Source: Tsuneonella deserti
GTDB lineage: Bacteria; Pseudomonadota; Alphaproteobacteria; Sphingomonadales; Sphingomonadaceae
NCBI RefSeq assembly: GCF_014644315.1
Contig: NZ_BMKL01000001.1
Location: 2,367,001-2,431,000, forward strand
Length of the DNA stretch: 64,000 bases
Reading direction: 5' to 3'
In this document: piece after piece, positions 16,683 through 25,846 of the stretch
Numbering within the stretch: the first letter of the stretch is position 1
Layout of the letters: each line of letters opens with the position of its first letter
Program-made: the position numbers and the translations under genes
Notes under the pieces: model-generated
The model's database searches: none
Told to the model about the DNA's origin: nothing
What the model saw: the letters and a program-made list of their open reading frames with translations, nothing else

Positions 16683-17467
16683 ATGTACGCTCTCGATTTT
16701 ATCAATTTCACCACGCCTTAGCGGGCCTTCTCGTAGGCTTTTTGGTGGGCCTAACCGGGGTTGGGGGAGGCTCGTTGATGACTCCGCTACTAGTGCTGGT
16801 GTTTCATGTTAAGGTTCAGACCGCTGTCGGCACCGACTTGCTATTTGCCGCAGTCACCAAGGTCGTAGGGGCCGGAGTCCATCAAGGTCATGGGGCGGTC
16901 GACTGGCGGATCGTTCGATGTCTAGCGTCGGGCAGCATGCCGTCGGCATTCTTAACTCTGATCGCGCTCAACACGTTCGTTCACATGAGCCCTGGGGCGA
17001 ATGACTTAATCTTGATCGCGTTAGGCATCTTGCTGGTAGTGACATCCATTGGTCTCCTCTTTCAACGGCGGCTGCTGACATTAGGTGCGGCCCATGCCTT
17101 CGTGCACAGCAAGACTCTGGCGCCAACCGTTGGTCTCGGCGCATTGCTCGGTGTGGTGGTTACCGTCACATCAGTCGGCGCAGGAGCGGTCGGTGCGACG
17201 ATCCTGCTGCTCATCTATCGGCGCATACCCGTTGCACGGATCGTGGGCACTGACATCGCGCACGCGGTTCCATTAGCGTTGCTGGCAGGAGCCGGGCACT
17301 GGCTCATCGGCAGCGTAGACATCAAGCTCCTGAGCGCTCTTCTGATGGGTTCGATTCCTGGGGTGATTTTTGGGAGCCTCTTATCTTCGCGTTCACCAGA
17401 TCGCCTAGTGCAGACTGCGCTTGCTGCGCTCCTTGCAGTCTCCGGCCTTCGCCTGCTGCTGCCTTGA
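16679..17467 (+). CDS. TauE/SafE family membrane transporter (sulfite/anion exporter type)
   Basis: The protein of about 262 residues has eight or so membrane segments and the family block LVGFLVGLTGVGGGSLMTPLLV near the N terminus, repeated in weaker form as GVVVTVTSVGAGAVGATILL. TauE/SafE proteins are linked to export or uptake of small sulfur or carbon anions such as sulfite and sulfoacetate, but most members are uncharacterised. GTG 16679 overlaps the stop of the previous gene by four bases (GTGA); ATG 16646 is a longer alternative. It sits between the mobile-element remnant and the sulfate-activation genes, so a link to sulfur metabolism is possible but could be coincidence. Confidence 0.85.
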   Translation: MNVRSRFYQFHHALAGLLVGFLVGLTGVGGGSLMTPLLVLVFHVKVQTAVGTDLLFAAVTKVVGAGVHQGHGAVDWRIVRCLASGSMPSAFLTLIALNTFVHMSPGANDLILIALGILLVVTSIGLLFQRRLLTLGAAHAFVHSKTLAPTVGLGALLGVVVTVTSVGAGAVGATILLLIYRRIPVARIVGTDIAHAVPLALLAGAGHWLIGSVDIKLLSALLMGSIPGVIFGSLLSSRSPDRLVQTALAALLAVSGLRLLLP

Positions 17468-17689
17468 TCAAAGATTTTTAGGATTTCTGATAAACCCTGA
17501 TCGGCAGGGCGAACCAGTGGATTTCTGCTCCTTGCGCCGTCGCAGGCTTGGTTCGGGCGACGCCACTAGGGCGCCGTGCTTTAGTGGTTTCAGCACTGCG
17601 TTAGACTTGTGCCGCTTAACTCCGGGTTTCAGCATCAAATCAACTTTTGCACCTTGTCCCTAGGGCGTATCTGGCCGAGATGGCGCGCG

Positions 17690-18604
17690 ATGACAGCGCA
17701 GCTTACGCACCTCCAGCGGCTCGAGGCCGAGGCGATCCACATCATGCGCGAGGTCGTCGCCGAGGCGGAGCGGCCGGTCATGCTCTATTCGGTGGGCAAG
17801 GACAGCGCGGTCATGCTGCACCTCGCGCGCAAGGCATTCTACCCGTCGCCGCCGCCCTTCCCGCTGCTTCATGTCGATACGACCTGGAAGTTCCGCGCGA
17901 TGTATGAGTTGCGTGACCGGATGGCAGACGATTCCGGCATGCAACTGCTGGTCTGGCAGAACCGGGAAGCGGCTGAGCGCGGCATAAACCCGTTCGATCA
18001 CGGTCCGCTGCACACCGACATGTGGAAGACCGAAGGGCTGAAGCAGGCGCTCGACCATTACGGCTTTGACGCTGCGTTCGGTGGCGCCCGGCGCGACGAG
18101 GAAAAGAGCCGTGCCAAGGAGCGGGTTTTCTCGTTTCGCACGGCCAGTCACGGCTGGGATCCCAAAAACCAGCGGCCCGAGCTGTGGAACCTCTACAACG
18201 CCCGAAAGAACAAGGGCGAGAGCATCCGCGTCTTCCCCATCAGCAACTGGACCGAGCTCGACATCTGGCAGTACATCATGGCCGAGGGGATCGAGATCGT
18301 ACCGCTCTATTTCGCCGCGCCGCGTCCAACGTTCGTGCATGACGGGCTGCTGCTGATGGCGGACGACGTCGAGCGGCTCGAGCGCGTGCTCGGTTACCGG
18401 CCCGAGATCACCGAGCGCTCGGTCCGCTTCCGCACGCTGGGCTGTTTCCCGCTCACCGGAGCGGTCGAGAGCGAGGCGGCGAGCCTGAGCGAAGTCGTCC
18501 AGGAAACGCTGCTCACCACCACATCCGAACGGCAGGGCCGCGCGATCGACAAGGACGCCGGGGGCGCGGGCATGGAAGTCAAGAAGCAGCAGGGATACTT
18601 CTGA
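17690..18604 (+). CDS. cysD: Sulfate adenylyltransferase subunit 2, CysD
   Basis: CysD makes adenosine 5'-phosphosulfate (APS) from ATP and sulfate, driven by GTP hydrolysis in CysN. The 304-residue product has the PP-loop SVGKDSA (residues 34-40), [27 protein letters not shown] and the interface end [13 protein letters not shown] 17690 gives the usual [19 protein letters not shown] start; an upstream in-frame ATG at 17609 adds unrelated residues. It is followed two bases later by cysNC and then cysQ, with no cysH, cysI or cysJ, which points to PAPS use for sulfation as much as for assimilation. Confidence 0.95.
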   Translation: MTAQLTHLQRLEAEAIHIMREVVAEAERPVMLYSVGKDSAVMLHLARKAFYPSPPPFPLLHVDTTWKFRAMYELRDRMADDSGMQLLVWQNREAAERGINPFDHGPLHTDMWKTEGLKQALDHYGFDAAFGGARRDEEKSRAKERVFSFRTASHGWDPKNQRPELWNLYNARKNKGESIRVFPISNWTELDIWQYIMAEGIEIVPLYFAAPRPTFVHDGLLLMADDVERLERVLGYRPEITERSVRFRTLGCFPLTGAVESEAASLSEVVQETLLTTTSERQGRAIDKDAGGAGMEVKKQQGYF

Positions 18605-18606
18605 CG

Positions 18607-20517
18607 ATGAGCGAGCCGATCTACCAGACCGATGCGCTCATCGCCGAGGACATCGAGGCCTATCTCGACCAGCATCGCAACAAGACGATGCTGCGCTTCA
18701 TCACCTGCGGCAGCGTCGATGACGGCAAGTCCACCCTCATCGGGCGCCTGCTCTACGACAGCAAGATGATTTTCGAGGACCAGCTGGCCGCGCTCGAAAG
18801 CGACAGCAAGCGGGTCGGCACGCAGGGGCAAGAAATCGACTTCGCGCTGCTGGTGGATGGTCTTGCTGCCGAACGCGAGCAAGGCATCACGATCGACGTC
18901 GCCTATCGCTTCTTCGGAACCGAGAAACGCAAGTTCATCGTCGCGGACTGCCCGGGGCATGAACAGTACACCCGCAACATGGTCACCGGTGCCAGCACCG
19001 CCGACCTCGCGGTGATCCTCGTCGATGCACGCAAGGGCGTGCTCGTCCAGACCCGCCGCCACAGCTACCTTTGCCACCTGATCGGCATCCGCAACGTGGT
19101 CCTCGCGGTCAACAAGATGGACCTCGTCGATTACTCGCAGGAGGTATTCGACAAGATCGTGGCGGACTACTCGGCTTTCGCGTCGAGCATCGGCATCGAG
19201 AGCTTCACAGCGATTCCCATTTCCGGGTTCCGGGGCGACAACATCACGCTCGCACCGAGCGCGAACACGCCTTGGTACGCGGGGCCGAGCCTGGTCGATC
19301 ATCTCGAGACGGTCGAATTGCGCACCGCGGCCGACGCCGAAAAGCCGTTCCGCCTCCCGGTCCAATGGGTCAACCGTCCCAACCTGGACTTCCGGGGGTT
19401 CGCAGGACTGGTCGCGACCGGCCGCATCGCGCCAGGAGATCCGGTGCGCGTGCTGCCTTCCGGCAAGACCACCTCGGTGGAGCGGATCGTCACGCTGGAG
19501 GGCGACCTCGGCGAAGCCGTCGCCGGACAATCGGTGACGCTGACTTTCGCGGACGAGATCGACTGCAGCCGCGGCAACGTCATCGCTGCAGCCGGCGACC
19601 CGCCCGAGGTTGCCGACCAGTTCGAAGCGACGGTGGTGTGGATGGCAGACGATGCCATGCACGTTGGCCGCGGATACTGGCTCAAGCTTGCTACGCAGAC
19701 CGTTTCGGCCACCGTCGCGCAGCCGAAATACGAGATCGACGTCAACAGCCTCGAGCACCTCGCTGCCAAGACGCTGGAGTTGAACCAGATCGGCGTGGTA
19801 GAGTTGACCACCGACAAGCCGATCGTGTTCGAAAACTACGCCCAGAGCCGCGCGCTGGGCGGGTTCATTCTGATCGACAAGCTGACCAACGCCACTGTCG
19901 CAGCCGGGATGCTGCACTTTAGCCTGCGCCGCAGCCAGAACGTCCACTGGCAGCCGACCGACATTGGCCGCGACCACCACGCGGCGCTCAAGAACCAGAC
20001 GCCGAAGGTGCTGTGGTTCACCGGCCTTTCGGGATCGGGCAAGTCAACCATCGCCAACGAGGTCGAGAAGCGTCTCGCGCTGATGAACCGGCACACCTTC
20101 CTGCTCGATGGCGACAACGTTCGCCACGGGCTCAACAAGGATTTGGGCTTTACCGAGACCGACCGGATCGAGAACATCCGCCGCGTGGGCGAAGTGGCGC
20201 GGCTGATGGCGGATGCCGGCCTGATCGTGCTCACCGCCTTCATCAGTCCGTTCCGGGCGGAGCGCGAGATGGTCCGCGCCATGTTGCCTGCGGGCGAGTT
20301 CGTCGAAATCTTCGTCGATACCCCTCTCGAAGTCGCCGAGGCACGTGACGTGAAGGGTCTCTACAAGAAGGCCCGCGCCGGTGAGCTCAAGAACTTCACC
20401 GGCATCGACAGTCCTTACGAACCGCCGGAAAACCCGGACATCGTGGTCGACACCGTAACAATGACGGCCCAGGAAGCTGCGCAACACATCGTCGACAGGC
20501 TGCTGCCGCTCAAATGA
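18607..20517 (+). CDS. cysNC: Bifunctional CysN/CysC: GTPase subunit of ATP sulfurylase fused to APS kinase
   Basis: The 636-residue fusion performs the GTP-dependent half of sulfate adenylation and then phosphorylates APS to PAPS. The N-terminal EF-Tu-like GTPase shows G1 GSVDDGKST (35-43), G3 DCPGHEQY (about 119-126) and G4 NKMD (about 168-171), followed by beta-barrel domains. From about residue 460 it becomes APS kinase with P-loop GLSGSGKST (about 473-481), [15 protein letters not shown], and [15 protein letters not shown]. Such NodQ-type fusions supply PAPS, the sulfate donor for sulfotransferases. It sits between cysD and cysQ and overlaps cysQ by four bases. Confidence 0.96.
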   Translation: MSEPIYQTDALIAEDIEAYLDQHRNKTMLRFITCGSVDDGKSTLIGRLLYDSKMIFEDQLAALESDSKRVGTQGQEIDFALLVDGLAAEREQGITIDVAYRFFGTEKRKFIVADCPGHEQYTRNMVTGASTADLAVILVDARKGVLVQTRRHSYLCHLIGIRNVVLAVNKMDLVDYSQEVFDKIVADYSAFASSIGIESFTAIPISGFRGDNITLAPSANTPWYAGPSLVDHLETVELRTAADAEKPFRLPVQWVNRPNLDFRGFAGLVATGRIAPGDPVRVLPSGKTTSVERIVTLEGDLGEAVAGQSVTLTFADEIDCSRGNVIAAAGDPPEVADQFEATVVWMADDAMHVGRGYWLKLATQTVSATVAQPKYEIDVNSLEHLAAKTLELNQIGVVELTTDKPIVFENYAQSRALGGFILIDKLTNATVAAGMLHFSLRRSQNVHWQPTDIGRDHHAALKNQTPKVLWFTGLSGSGKSTIANEVEKRLALMNRHTFLLDGDNVRHGLNKDLGFTETDRIENIRRVGEVARLMADAGLIVLTAFISPFRAEREMVRAMLPAGEFVEIFVDTPLEVAEARDVKGLYKKARAGELKNFTGIDSPYEPPENPDIVVDTVTMTAQEAAQHIVDRLLPLK

Positions 20518-21272
20518 ACGATCACGAACTGGCCGCCCACCTCGCGTCCGAAGCCGGGCGCATCCTTCTCGAGGTACGTGAGAGCGGCAAGCATCACGGC
20601 AAGGACCTCGGCCGTGCAGGCGATGCCGAAGCGAACGCGCTGCTGGTCGCGGCACTTCGCGAATTGCGGCCCGACGACGGATTGTTGTCGGAGGAGGAGA
20701 AAGACAGCCCGATGCGCCTCGGCAAGCCGCGCACGTGGATCGTCGATCCGCTCGACGGTACGCGCGAATATGGAGAGGGCCGGAGCGATTGGGCGGTCCA
20801 CGTCGCCCTGGCAGTGGAAGGACAGCCTGCGATCGGTGCGGTCGCCCTGCCAGCGCTGCGCGAAGTCCTGCGCACCGATCGCCCCTCTTCAATGCCACCC
20901 GCAGTCGCGACGCCGCGCATGGTAGTCAGCCGCACCCGCCCCGCGCGCGAGGCGGAACTGGTGGCTGAAGCACTGGGCGCCGAACTGGTGCCGATGGGGA
21001 GCGCCGGGGCCAAGGCCATGGCCGTGGTGCGGGGCGAGGCCGAGATCTACCTCCACACCGGCGGGCAATACGAGTGGGACAGCTGCGCGCCCGCCGCGGT
21101 GGCCCTGGCGCACGGTTTCCACGCGTCGCGCATCGATGGCAGCCCGCTGCTCTACAACCAGGCCGATGCTTACATGCCGGATCTGCTGGTCTGCCGCCCC
21201 GAGCTGGCCGAGCGCGCTCTGGCAACGATTGCACAAGATGCTTTGATGGTCTGTCGCAGCGCTGGCAGCTAG
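20514..21272 (+). CDS. cysQ: 3'(2'),5'-bisphosphate nucleotidase CysQ
   Basis: CysQ hydrolyses PAP, the by-product of sulfotransfer and PAPS reduction, to AMP. The 252-residue product belongs to the inositol-monophosphatase superfamily, with EEEKDSP (about 62-68) and the Mg-binding DPLDGT (about 78-83), and the final metal motif in [10 protein letters not shown]. It overlaps cysNC by four bases, so PAPS synthesis and PAP removal are co-translated. A PAP-removing enzyme is required when several sulfotransferases work, and four are encoded in the following 22 kb. Confidence 0.93.
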   Translation: MNDHELAAHLASEAGRILLEVRESGKHHGKDLGRAGDAEANALLVAALRELRPDDGLLSEEEKDSPMRLGKPRTWIVDPLDGTREYGEGRSDWAVHVALAVEGQPAIGAVALPALREVLRTDRPSSMPPAVATPRMVVSRTRPAREAELVAEALGAELVPMGSAGAKAMAVVRGEAEIYLHTGGQYEWDSCAPAAVALAHGFHASRIDGSPLLYNQADAYMPDLLVCRPELAERALATIAQDALMVCRSAGS

Positions 21273-21308
21273 TCTACTACGTTTCACTTTACCCCTATGC
21301 GAGCCGAC

Positions 21309-22340
21309 ATGGACCAGAATATCATCTTGATCACCGGCGGTACAGGTTCCTTCGGAAAAACCATCTTACGAGATTTGCTCCAAGCCAACGTTGACGAGAT
21401 CCGCATCCTCAGTCGAGACGAGGAAAAGCAGGATGCCCTCCGCAACTTAATTAATGACCCCCGCGTTCGCTTCTATATTGGCGATGTACGGGACCGGGCG
21501 AGTGTTGACCGGGCAGCGAAAGGAGTCGATGCAATTTTTCATGCTGCTGCGCTCAAACAGGTACCGAGTTGCGAGTTCTTCCCACTTGAAGCAGTGCGCA
21601 CCAACATCCTTGGCTCCGAAAACATCATTCGTTCGGCGATCGAGAACGTAGTACCAAGCCTCGTATGCCTGTCTACGGACAAGGCGGTCATGCCGATCAA
21701 CGCAATGGGAATGAGCAAGGCGTTGCTTGAAAAGGCCGCCCAAGCTGCTGCACGTGAAATCGGCCCTCAAGCAAGGACCACGATTAGCTGTGTGCGCTAT
21801 GGCAACGTCATGTATTCGCGCGGATCGGTCATCCCGCTCTTTGTCAAGCAAATAAAGGAAAGTCGTGCGATTACCGTGACCGAGCCGAAAATGACCCGGT
21901 TCCTCATGCCTTTGCGCGACAGCGTGGCCCTAGTACGTTTTGCCTTCACGCATGCACGGCAAGGGGACTTATTCGTTAAGAAAGCTGCCGCCTCGACCAT
22001 TGCGGACCTGATCGAAGCGCTGAAGGAATTGTTCGGCGTGCCGGACCACCCCGTCGAGGTGATCGGCTGGCGGCATGGCGAGAAGCTCTATGAGACGCTG
22101 GCGAGCGCCCAGGAACTGGCGACCGCCGAGGACATGGACGAGTACTGGCGCCTGCGGCTCGACGCGCGCGACCTCAACTACGCGGCCTATTTCGACGAAG
22201 GCGAGCGCGAGACGGCGACGCTGCAGGACTACCACTCGCATAACACGCAGCGGCTCGACGTCGCCGGGGTGCGCGACCTGCTGCTGACGCTGCCCGAGAT
22301 CCAGGCCGAGCTAGCTGATTGGACGGCGAGCCGGGCATGA
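21309..22340 (+). CDS. capE: UDP-GlcNAc 4,6-dehydratase/5-epimerase CapE (FnlA/WbjB type)
   Basis: First enzyme of UDP-N-acetyl-L-fucosamine synthesis: it dehydrates UDP-GlcNAc at C4/C6 and inverts C5. The 343-residue short-chain reductase has the nucleotide loop TGGTGSFGK near the N terminus, the AALKQVPSCEFFP segment, STDKAVMPINAMGMSK with the Met-x3-Lys active-site pair that replaces the usual Tyr-x3-Lys in this subfamily, and WRHGEKLYETL. ATG 21309 is preferred by family length; ATG 21297 is also open. It begins 36 bp after cysQ and overlaps capF by four bases, so the sulfate-activation and sugar operons may be one transcript. Confidence 0.92.
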   Translation: MDQNIILITGGTGSFGKTILRDLLQANVDEIRILSRDEEKQDALRNLINDPRVRFYIGDVRDRASVDRAAKGVDAIFHAAALKQVPSCEFFPLEAVRTNILGSENIIRSAIENVVPSLVCLSTDKAVMPINAMGMSKALLEKAAQAAAREIGPQARTTISCVRYGNVMYSRGSVIPLFVKQIKESRAITVTEPKMTRFLMPLRDSVALVRFAFTHARQGDLFVKKAAASTIADLIEALKELFGVPDHPVEVIGWRHGEKLYETLASAQELATAEDMDEYWRLRLDARDLNYAAYFDEGERETATLQDYHSHNTQRLDVAGVRDLLLTLPEIQAELADWTASRA

Positions 22341-23467
22341 AGATCGTCGTCACCGGCGCGCGGGGCCTGCTCGGCTGGCACGCCGCCGCGCGGCTGCACG
22401 CACGCAACTGCGACGCACGCTTCCGCGGCGATGCGGAGCCATTTGAGCTGGTGTGCCTCGACCGCGATGCGTTCGGCGACGACGCGAATCTCGCCGCAGC
22501 GATCTCCGGAGCGGACGCTGTGCTGAATTTCGCCGGCATCAACCGCGGCACCGACGACGATGTCGAGGCCGGCAATCCGGCAATCGCCACGCGGCTGGTC
22601 GAGGGCTGCAAGGCCGCCGGCGCCGCGCCGCATATCGTTTACGCCAACAGCGTCCATTGCTCGCGCGACAATTCCTACGGTCGCTCGAAAGCCGGGGCGG
22701 CCCGGATCCTGCGCGATTTTGCCGGTTCAAAGTTCACCGACCTAGTCCTGCCGCACATCTTCGGCGAGTGCGCGCGACCTGACTATAACAACGTCACCGC
22801 CACGCTGATCGACCGGATTGCGAGAGGCGAGACGCCCGAGATCAACCCGAACGGCGCGGTCGAGCTGCTCCACGCGGGAGAAGCGGCCGACCTTGCGATC
22901 GCCGCCGCGCTTGAGGGCGGACCAGACCTGCTCGAACCGCAGGGCCGCAAACTCAAGGTGAGCGAGCTCTACGACACTCTGCTCGGCTTCCACGCCAGCT
23001 ATACGGGGAACGTCTTTCCCGACCTTTTGGACCCCTTCGACCTAGCGCTGTTCAACAGCTACCGCACCGGGCTTTACCCGCAGCACTATCCGCGCATGCT
23101 TAAGCTCAACTCGGACGCGCGCGGCACGCTGTTTGAGGCGGCCAAGGGCGGCAATGCATCGCAGAGTTTCCTATCCACAACCGCGCCCGGCATCCGCCGC
23201 GGCGACCATTTTCACACCAGCTTGGTCGAGCGGTTCCTCGTGGTGCGGGGCGAGGCGGTCATCCGCATCCGCAAGGTGCTGACTGACGAGGTCGAGACCT
23301 TCACCGTGTCGGGCCGCGAACCGGCGGCAATCGACATGCCGCCCTTGCACACTCACCACATCGAGAACACCGGCAAGGGGGAACTGCTGACCTATTTCTG
23401 GGCCCATCGGATGTTCGAACCGCTAAATCCCGACACCTTCGCCGATCCGGTGCTAGGGGCCGATTGA
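22337..23467 (+). CDS. capF: CapF-type reductase/epimerase with C-terminal cupin (FnlB/WbjC)
   Basis: Second enzyme of UDP-L-FucNAc synthesis, converting the CapE product towards UDP-2-acetamido-2,6-dideoxy-L-talose. The 376-residue protein has an N-terminal NAD(P)-binding fold beginning MKIVVTGARGLLGWHAA, an active-site segment NSYGRSKAGAARIL (Tyr-x3-Lys type), and a C-terminal cupin domain (about 255-370) with RRGDHFHTSLVERFLVVRGEA and DMPPLHTHHIENTG. This two-domain arrangement is diagnostic for CapF. The ATG overlaps the capE stop by four bases and the gene shares one base with capG. Confidence 0.92.
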   Translation: MKIVVTGARGLLGWHAAARLHARNCDARFRGDAEPFELVCLDRDAFGDDANLAAAISGADAVLNFAGINRGTDDDVEAGNPAIATRLVEGCKAAGAAPHIVYANSVHCSRDNSYGRSKAGAARILRDFAGSKFTDLVLPHIFGECARPDYNNVTATLIDRIARGETPEINPNGAVELLHAGEAADLAIAAALEGGPDLLEPQGRKLKVSELYDTLLGFHASYTGNVFPDLLDPFDLALFNSYRTGLYPQHYPRMLKLNSDARGTLFEAAKGGNASQSFLSTTAPGIRRGDHFHTSLVERFLVVRGEAVIRIRKVLTDEVETFTVSGREPAAIDMPPLHTHHIENTGKGELLTYFWAHRMFEPLNPDTFADPVLGAD

Positions 23468-24621
23468 TGGGCAAGCTCAAGATCACTACAGTCCTCGGTA
23501 CGAGGCCGGAAATCATCCGGCTTTCGCGCGTGCTCGCGCGGCTCGACGAGTACGTCGATCACCGCATCGTCCATACCGGGCAGAACTGGGACTACGAACT
23601 CAACGAGGTGTTTTTCAGCGACCTTGGCGTGCGCGCGCCGGACAACTTCCTCGGCGTCGATACCTCCAGCCTCGGCACGGTTCTGGGCGGCACGCTGATC
23701 GCCATCGAGCAGGAATTCCGCGTGCACCGGCCCGACGCGATGCTGGTGCTGGGCGACACCAATTCCTCGATCGCCGCGATCATGGCGCGGCGGATGAAGA
23801 TCCCTATTTACCACATGGAAGCAGGCAACCGCAGCTTCGACCGCAACGTGCCGGAAGAGACCAACCGCCGGCTGGTTGACCACATCGCCGACTTCAACCT
23901 CGTTTACACCGAGCATGCGCGGCGCCACCTGCTGAGCGAAGGCATCGAGCATCGGCGGATCTATCTCACCGGCTCGCCAATGCGCGAGGTGCTCGACCAT
24001 TACCGCGATGCTATTGCCGCCTCCGGCGTGCTGGGCGAGCTAGGGCTGGAAGAAGACGGCTACTACGTCGTATCGATGCACCGCGAGGAAAACGTCGACA
24101 GCCACGCGCGGCTCGCCTCGCTTGTGGCCACGCTCAACGAACTGGCTGCGCGCTACGATATGCCCGTCATCGTCTCGACACACCCGCGCACGCGCAAGCG
24201 CCTCAAGGAGCTCGAGGATGTCGAGCTCGACGAACGGGTGCGCTACCTCAAGCCTTTCGGCTTCCACGACTACAACCGGCTGCAGGCCTCCGCGCGCTGC
24301 GTGATTTCGGACAGCGGAACGATTGCCGAGGAGAGCTCCATCCTCGGGTTCGCCGCGATCACCCCGCGCGACGCGATCGAGCGGCCCGAGGCGATGGACA
24401 CCGGCAACATCATCGTCACCGGATTCGACCGGGAAACGATCATGGCCGCGATCGAAGCGGCGGTCGCCTTGCAGGGCGAGCGAGATGCGAGCGGCAAGGT
24501 GCCGGCGATCCCGGCCGAATACGAGGTTACGAACACCTCCGAGCGGATGCTCAAGCTTATCCTTGGCACGGCGAGACTGTCGAACGGATGGGACGGGATC
24601 CGGCTGCACGACCATGTGTGA
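23467..24621 (+). CDS. capG: UDP-N-acetylglucosamine 2-epimerase family protein CapG (FnlC/WbjD)
   Basis: Third enzyme of the UDP-L-FucNAc pathway: it epimerises C2 of the talose intermediate to give the L-fuco sugar. The 384-residue product has the non-hydrolysing 2-epimerase signature VLGTRPEIIRLSRVL at the start, VLGDTNSSIAA and HMEAGNRSFDRNVPEETNRRLVDHIAD, and MHREENVD in the second domain. The order capE-capF-capG is conserved in the Staphylococcus, Pseudomonas and E. coli loci. Its stop lies inside the start of the next gene (overlap of eight bases). Confidence 0.92.
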   Translation: MGKLKITTVLGTRPEIIRLSRVLARLDEYVDHRIVHTGQNWDYELNEVFFSDLGVRAPDNFLGVDTSSLGTVLGGTLIAIEQEFRVHRPDAMLVLGDTNSSIAAIMARRMKIPIYHMEAGNRSFDRNVPEETNRRLVDHIADFNLVYTEHARRHLLSEGIEHRRIYLTGSPMREVLDHYRDAIAASGVLGELGLEEDGYYVVSMHREENVDSHARLASLVATLNELAARYDMPVIVSTHPRTRKRLKELEDVELDERVRYLKPFGFHDYNRLQASARCVISDSGTIAEESSILGFAAITPRDAIERPEAMDTGNIIVTGFDRETIMAAIEAAVALQGERDASGKVPAIPAEYEVTNTSERMLKLILGTARLSNGWDGIRLHDHV

Positions 24622-25846
24622 CCGTGCCGGGACCGCCCCACGCCGCGTGCTGATCCTCTATCGCCACTACCGGCCGGACAGCCCGCCCTATGCGACCATG
24701 CTCGCGATGCTGGCGGAGCGGCTGGCGGGGGAGGGCCACGCGATCAATGTCTGGACCGAGCAGCCTAGCTACAAGTCGAACGATGCTGCGCTCAACTTGC
24801 CCGGCGGGTCTAACGAAGGCGGCGTGAGGGTCGAGCGCATGGCGCGCCTGCCGCTCTATGGCCGCCTCGGCGCGATGCGCCTGCTCGACAAGGTGCTGTT
24901 CCCGCTGCGGCTGGTGCTCAAGGCGCTGCTTCGCTGCCTTGCGGGTGAGCGCTACGACGTCGTCTGGACCGCAACCATCCCGCCGATCGCACAGGGCCTC
25001 GCCGGGCGCATGGTCGCGCGCATCTTCGGCGCGCGGTTCGTTTATCACTGCCAGGACTTGTACCCCGAGATCGCGGTCCACGTGGGTCTTTGGCGCGGGG
25101 GCGGCCTGCTGCATTCGCTGAGCCGCAGGGTCGAGCGGGCGACGCGGTCAAAGGCTGATCCTCTGGTCACGCTCTCGCCCGACATGGCCCGGACAGCGAC
25201 GGCCTTAACCAAGCCTCGCTCGCTCGTCGTCCTTAACAACTTCGCGCTGGAGGAACTCGGCGACCCGGCGGAATTCCCAGAGCGGGGATTCTCGCTCGAC
25301 GCGTCGTTGAAGCTGACCTTCGCCGGCAACCTCGGACGTTTCCAGGGCCTCGAATTGGTCGCGGAGGGTGTCGCGCAGGTCGACCAGCAGCGCTGCCCGG
25401 TCCAACTGCAGTTCATCGGCGAAGGCACCGCGCTTCCCGCGCTTCGCGAGCGTGCGCGGTCAGTCCCCGCGATCGGCTTCGAGCCGCACCGCCCGTTCGC
25501 CGAGGCGCGTCCGCTGATCGCCGCTGCGCACGTCGGGCTGGTGGCACTCGAGCCGGGCATCATCGATTTCGCGTTTCCGTCGAAGACCATGACTTACCTC
25601 TCGCTCGGCCTGCCGATTCTCGCGCTGGTCGAGAGGGATAGCTCGCTTGCCGCCATGCTTGCCGAGCGCCGGCTCGGTTGGACTATTTCGCGCCGCGAGC
25701 CGGAAGCGGTGGCGGATATCCTGCCAAGGGTGCGCAGCGAGGTGCTGGCGGGAGGCTATACCCGCGACCGGATCATTGCCGAGGCAAGCGACCTGTTTGC
25801 CTTCGATCGCGCCGCGCAGGTCTGGGGGCGCGACATTCTGCGCTAG
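24614..25846 (+). CDS. WbuB-like GT4 glycosyltransferase
   Basis: The 410-residue product has a GT-B fold with RVLILYRHYRPDSPPYATM at the N terminus, ARFVYHCQDLYPEIAVHVG, TFAGNLGRFQGLE, and GLVALEPGIIDFAFPSKTMTYLSLG for the UDP-sugar site. The YHCQDLYPE run resembles WbuB, which transfers L-fucosamine in loci with CapEFG, so it is a good candidate to use UDP-L-FucNAc. ATG 24614 lies within the end of capG. Its 3' end meets the convergent DUF1501 gene with a four-base overlap, so the capE-to-wbuB operon ends here. Confidence 0.87.
   Translation: MCDRAGTAPRRVLILYRHYRPDSPPYATMLAMLAERLAGEGHAINVWTEQPSYKSNDAALNLPGGSNEGGVRVERMARLPLYGRLGAMRLLDKVLFPLRLVLKALLRCLAGERYDVVWTATIPPIAQGLAGRMVARIFGARFVYHCQDLYPEIAVHVGLWRGGGLLHSLSRRVERATRSKADPLVTLSPDMARTATALTKPRSLVVLNNFALEELGDPAEFPERGFSLDASLKLTFAGNLGRFQGLELVAEGVAQVDQQRCPVQLQFIGEGTALPALRERARSVPAIGFEPHRPFAEARPLIAAAHVGLVALEPGIIDFAFPSKTMTYLSLGLPILALVERDSSLAAMLAERRLGWTISRREPEAVADILPRVRSEVLAGGYTRDRIIAEASDLFAFDRAAQVWGRDILR

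Noticed and set aside
18394-19980. Minus-strand open frame of 528 codons opposite cysNC
   Set aside because: It is antisense to a gene with full family motifs and lacks any family-like content; high GC creates long antisense frames.
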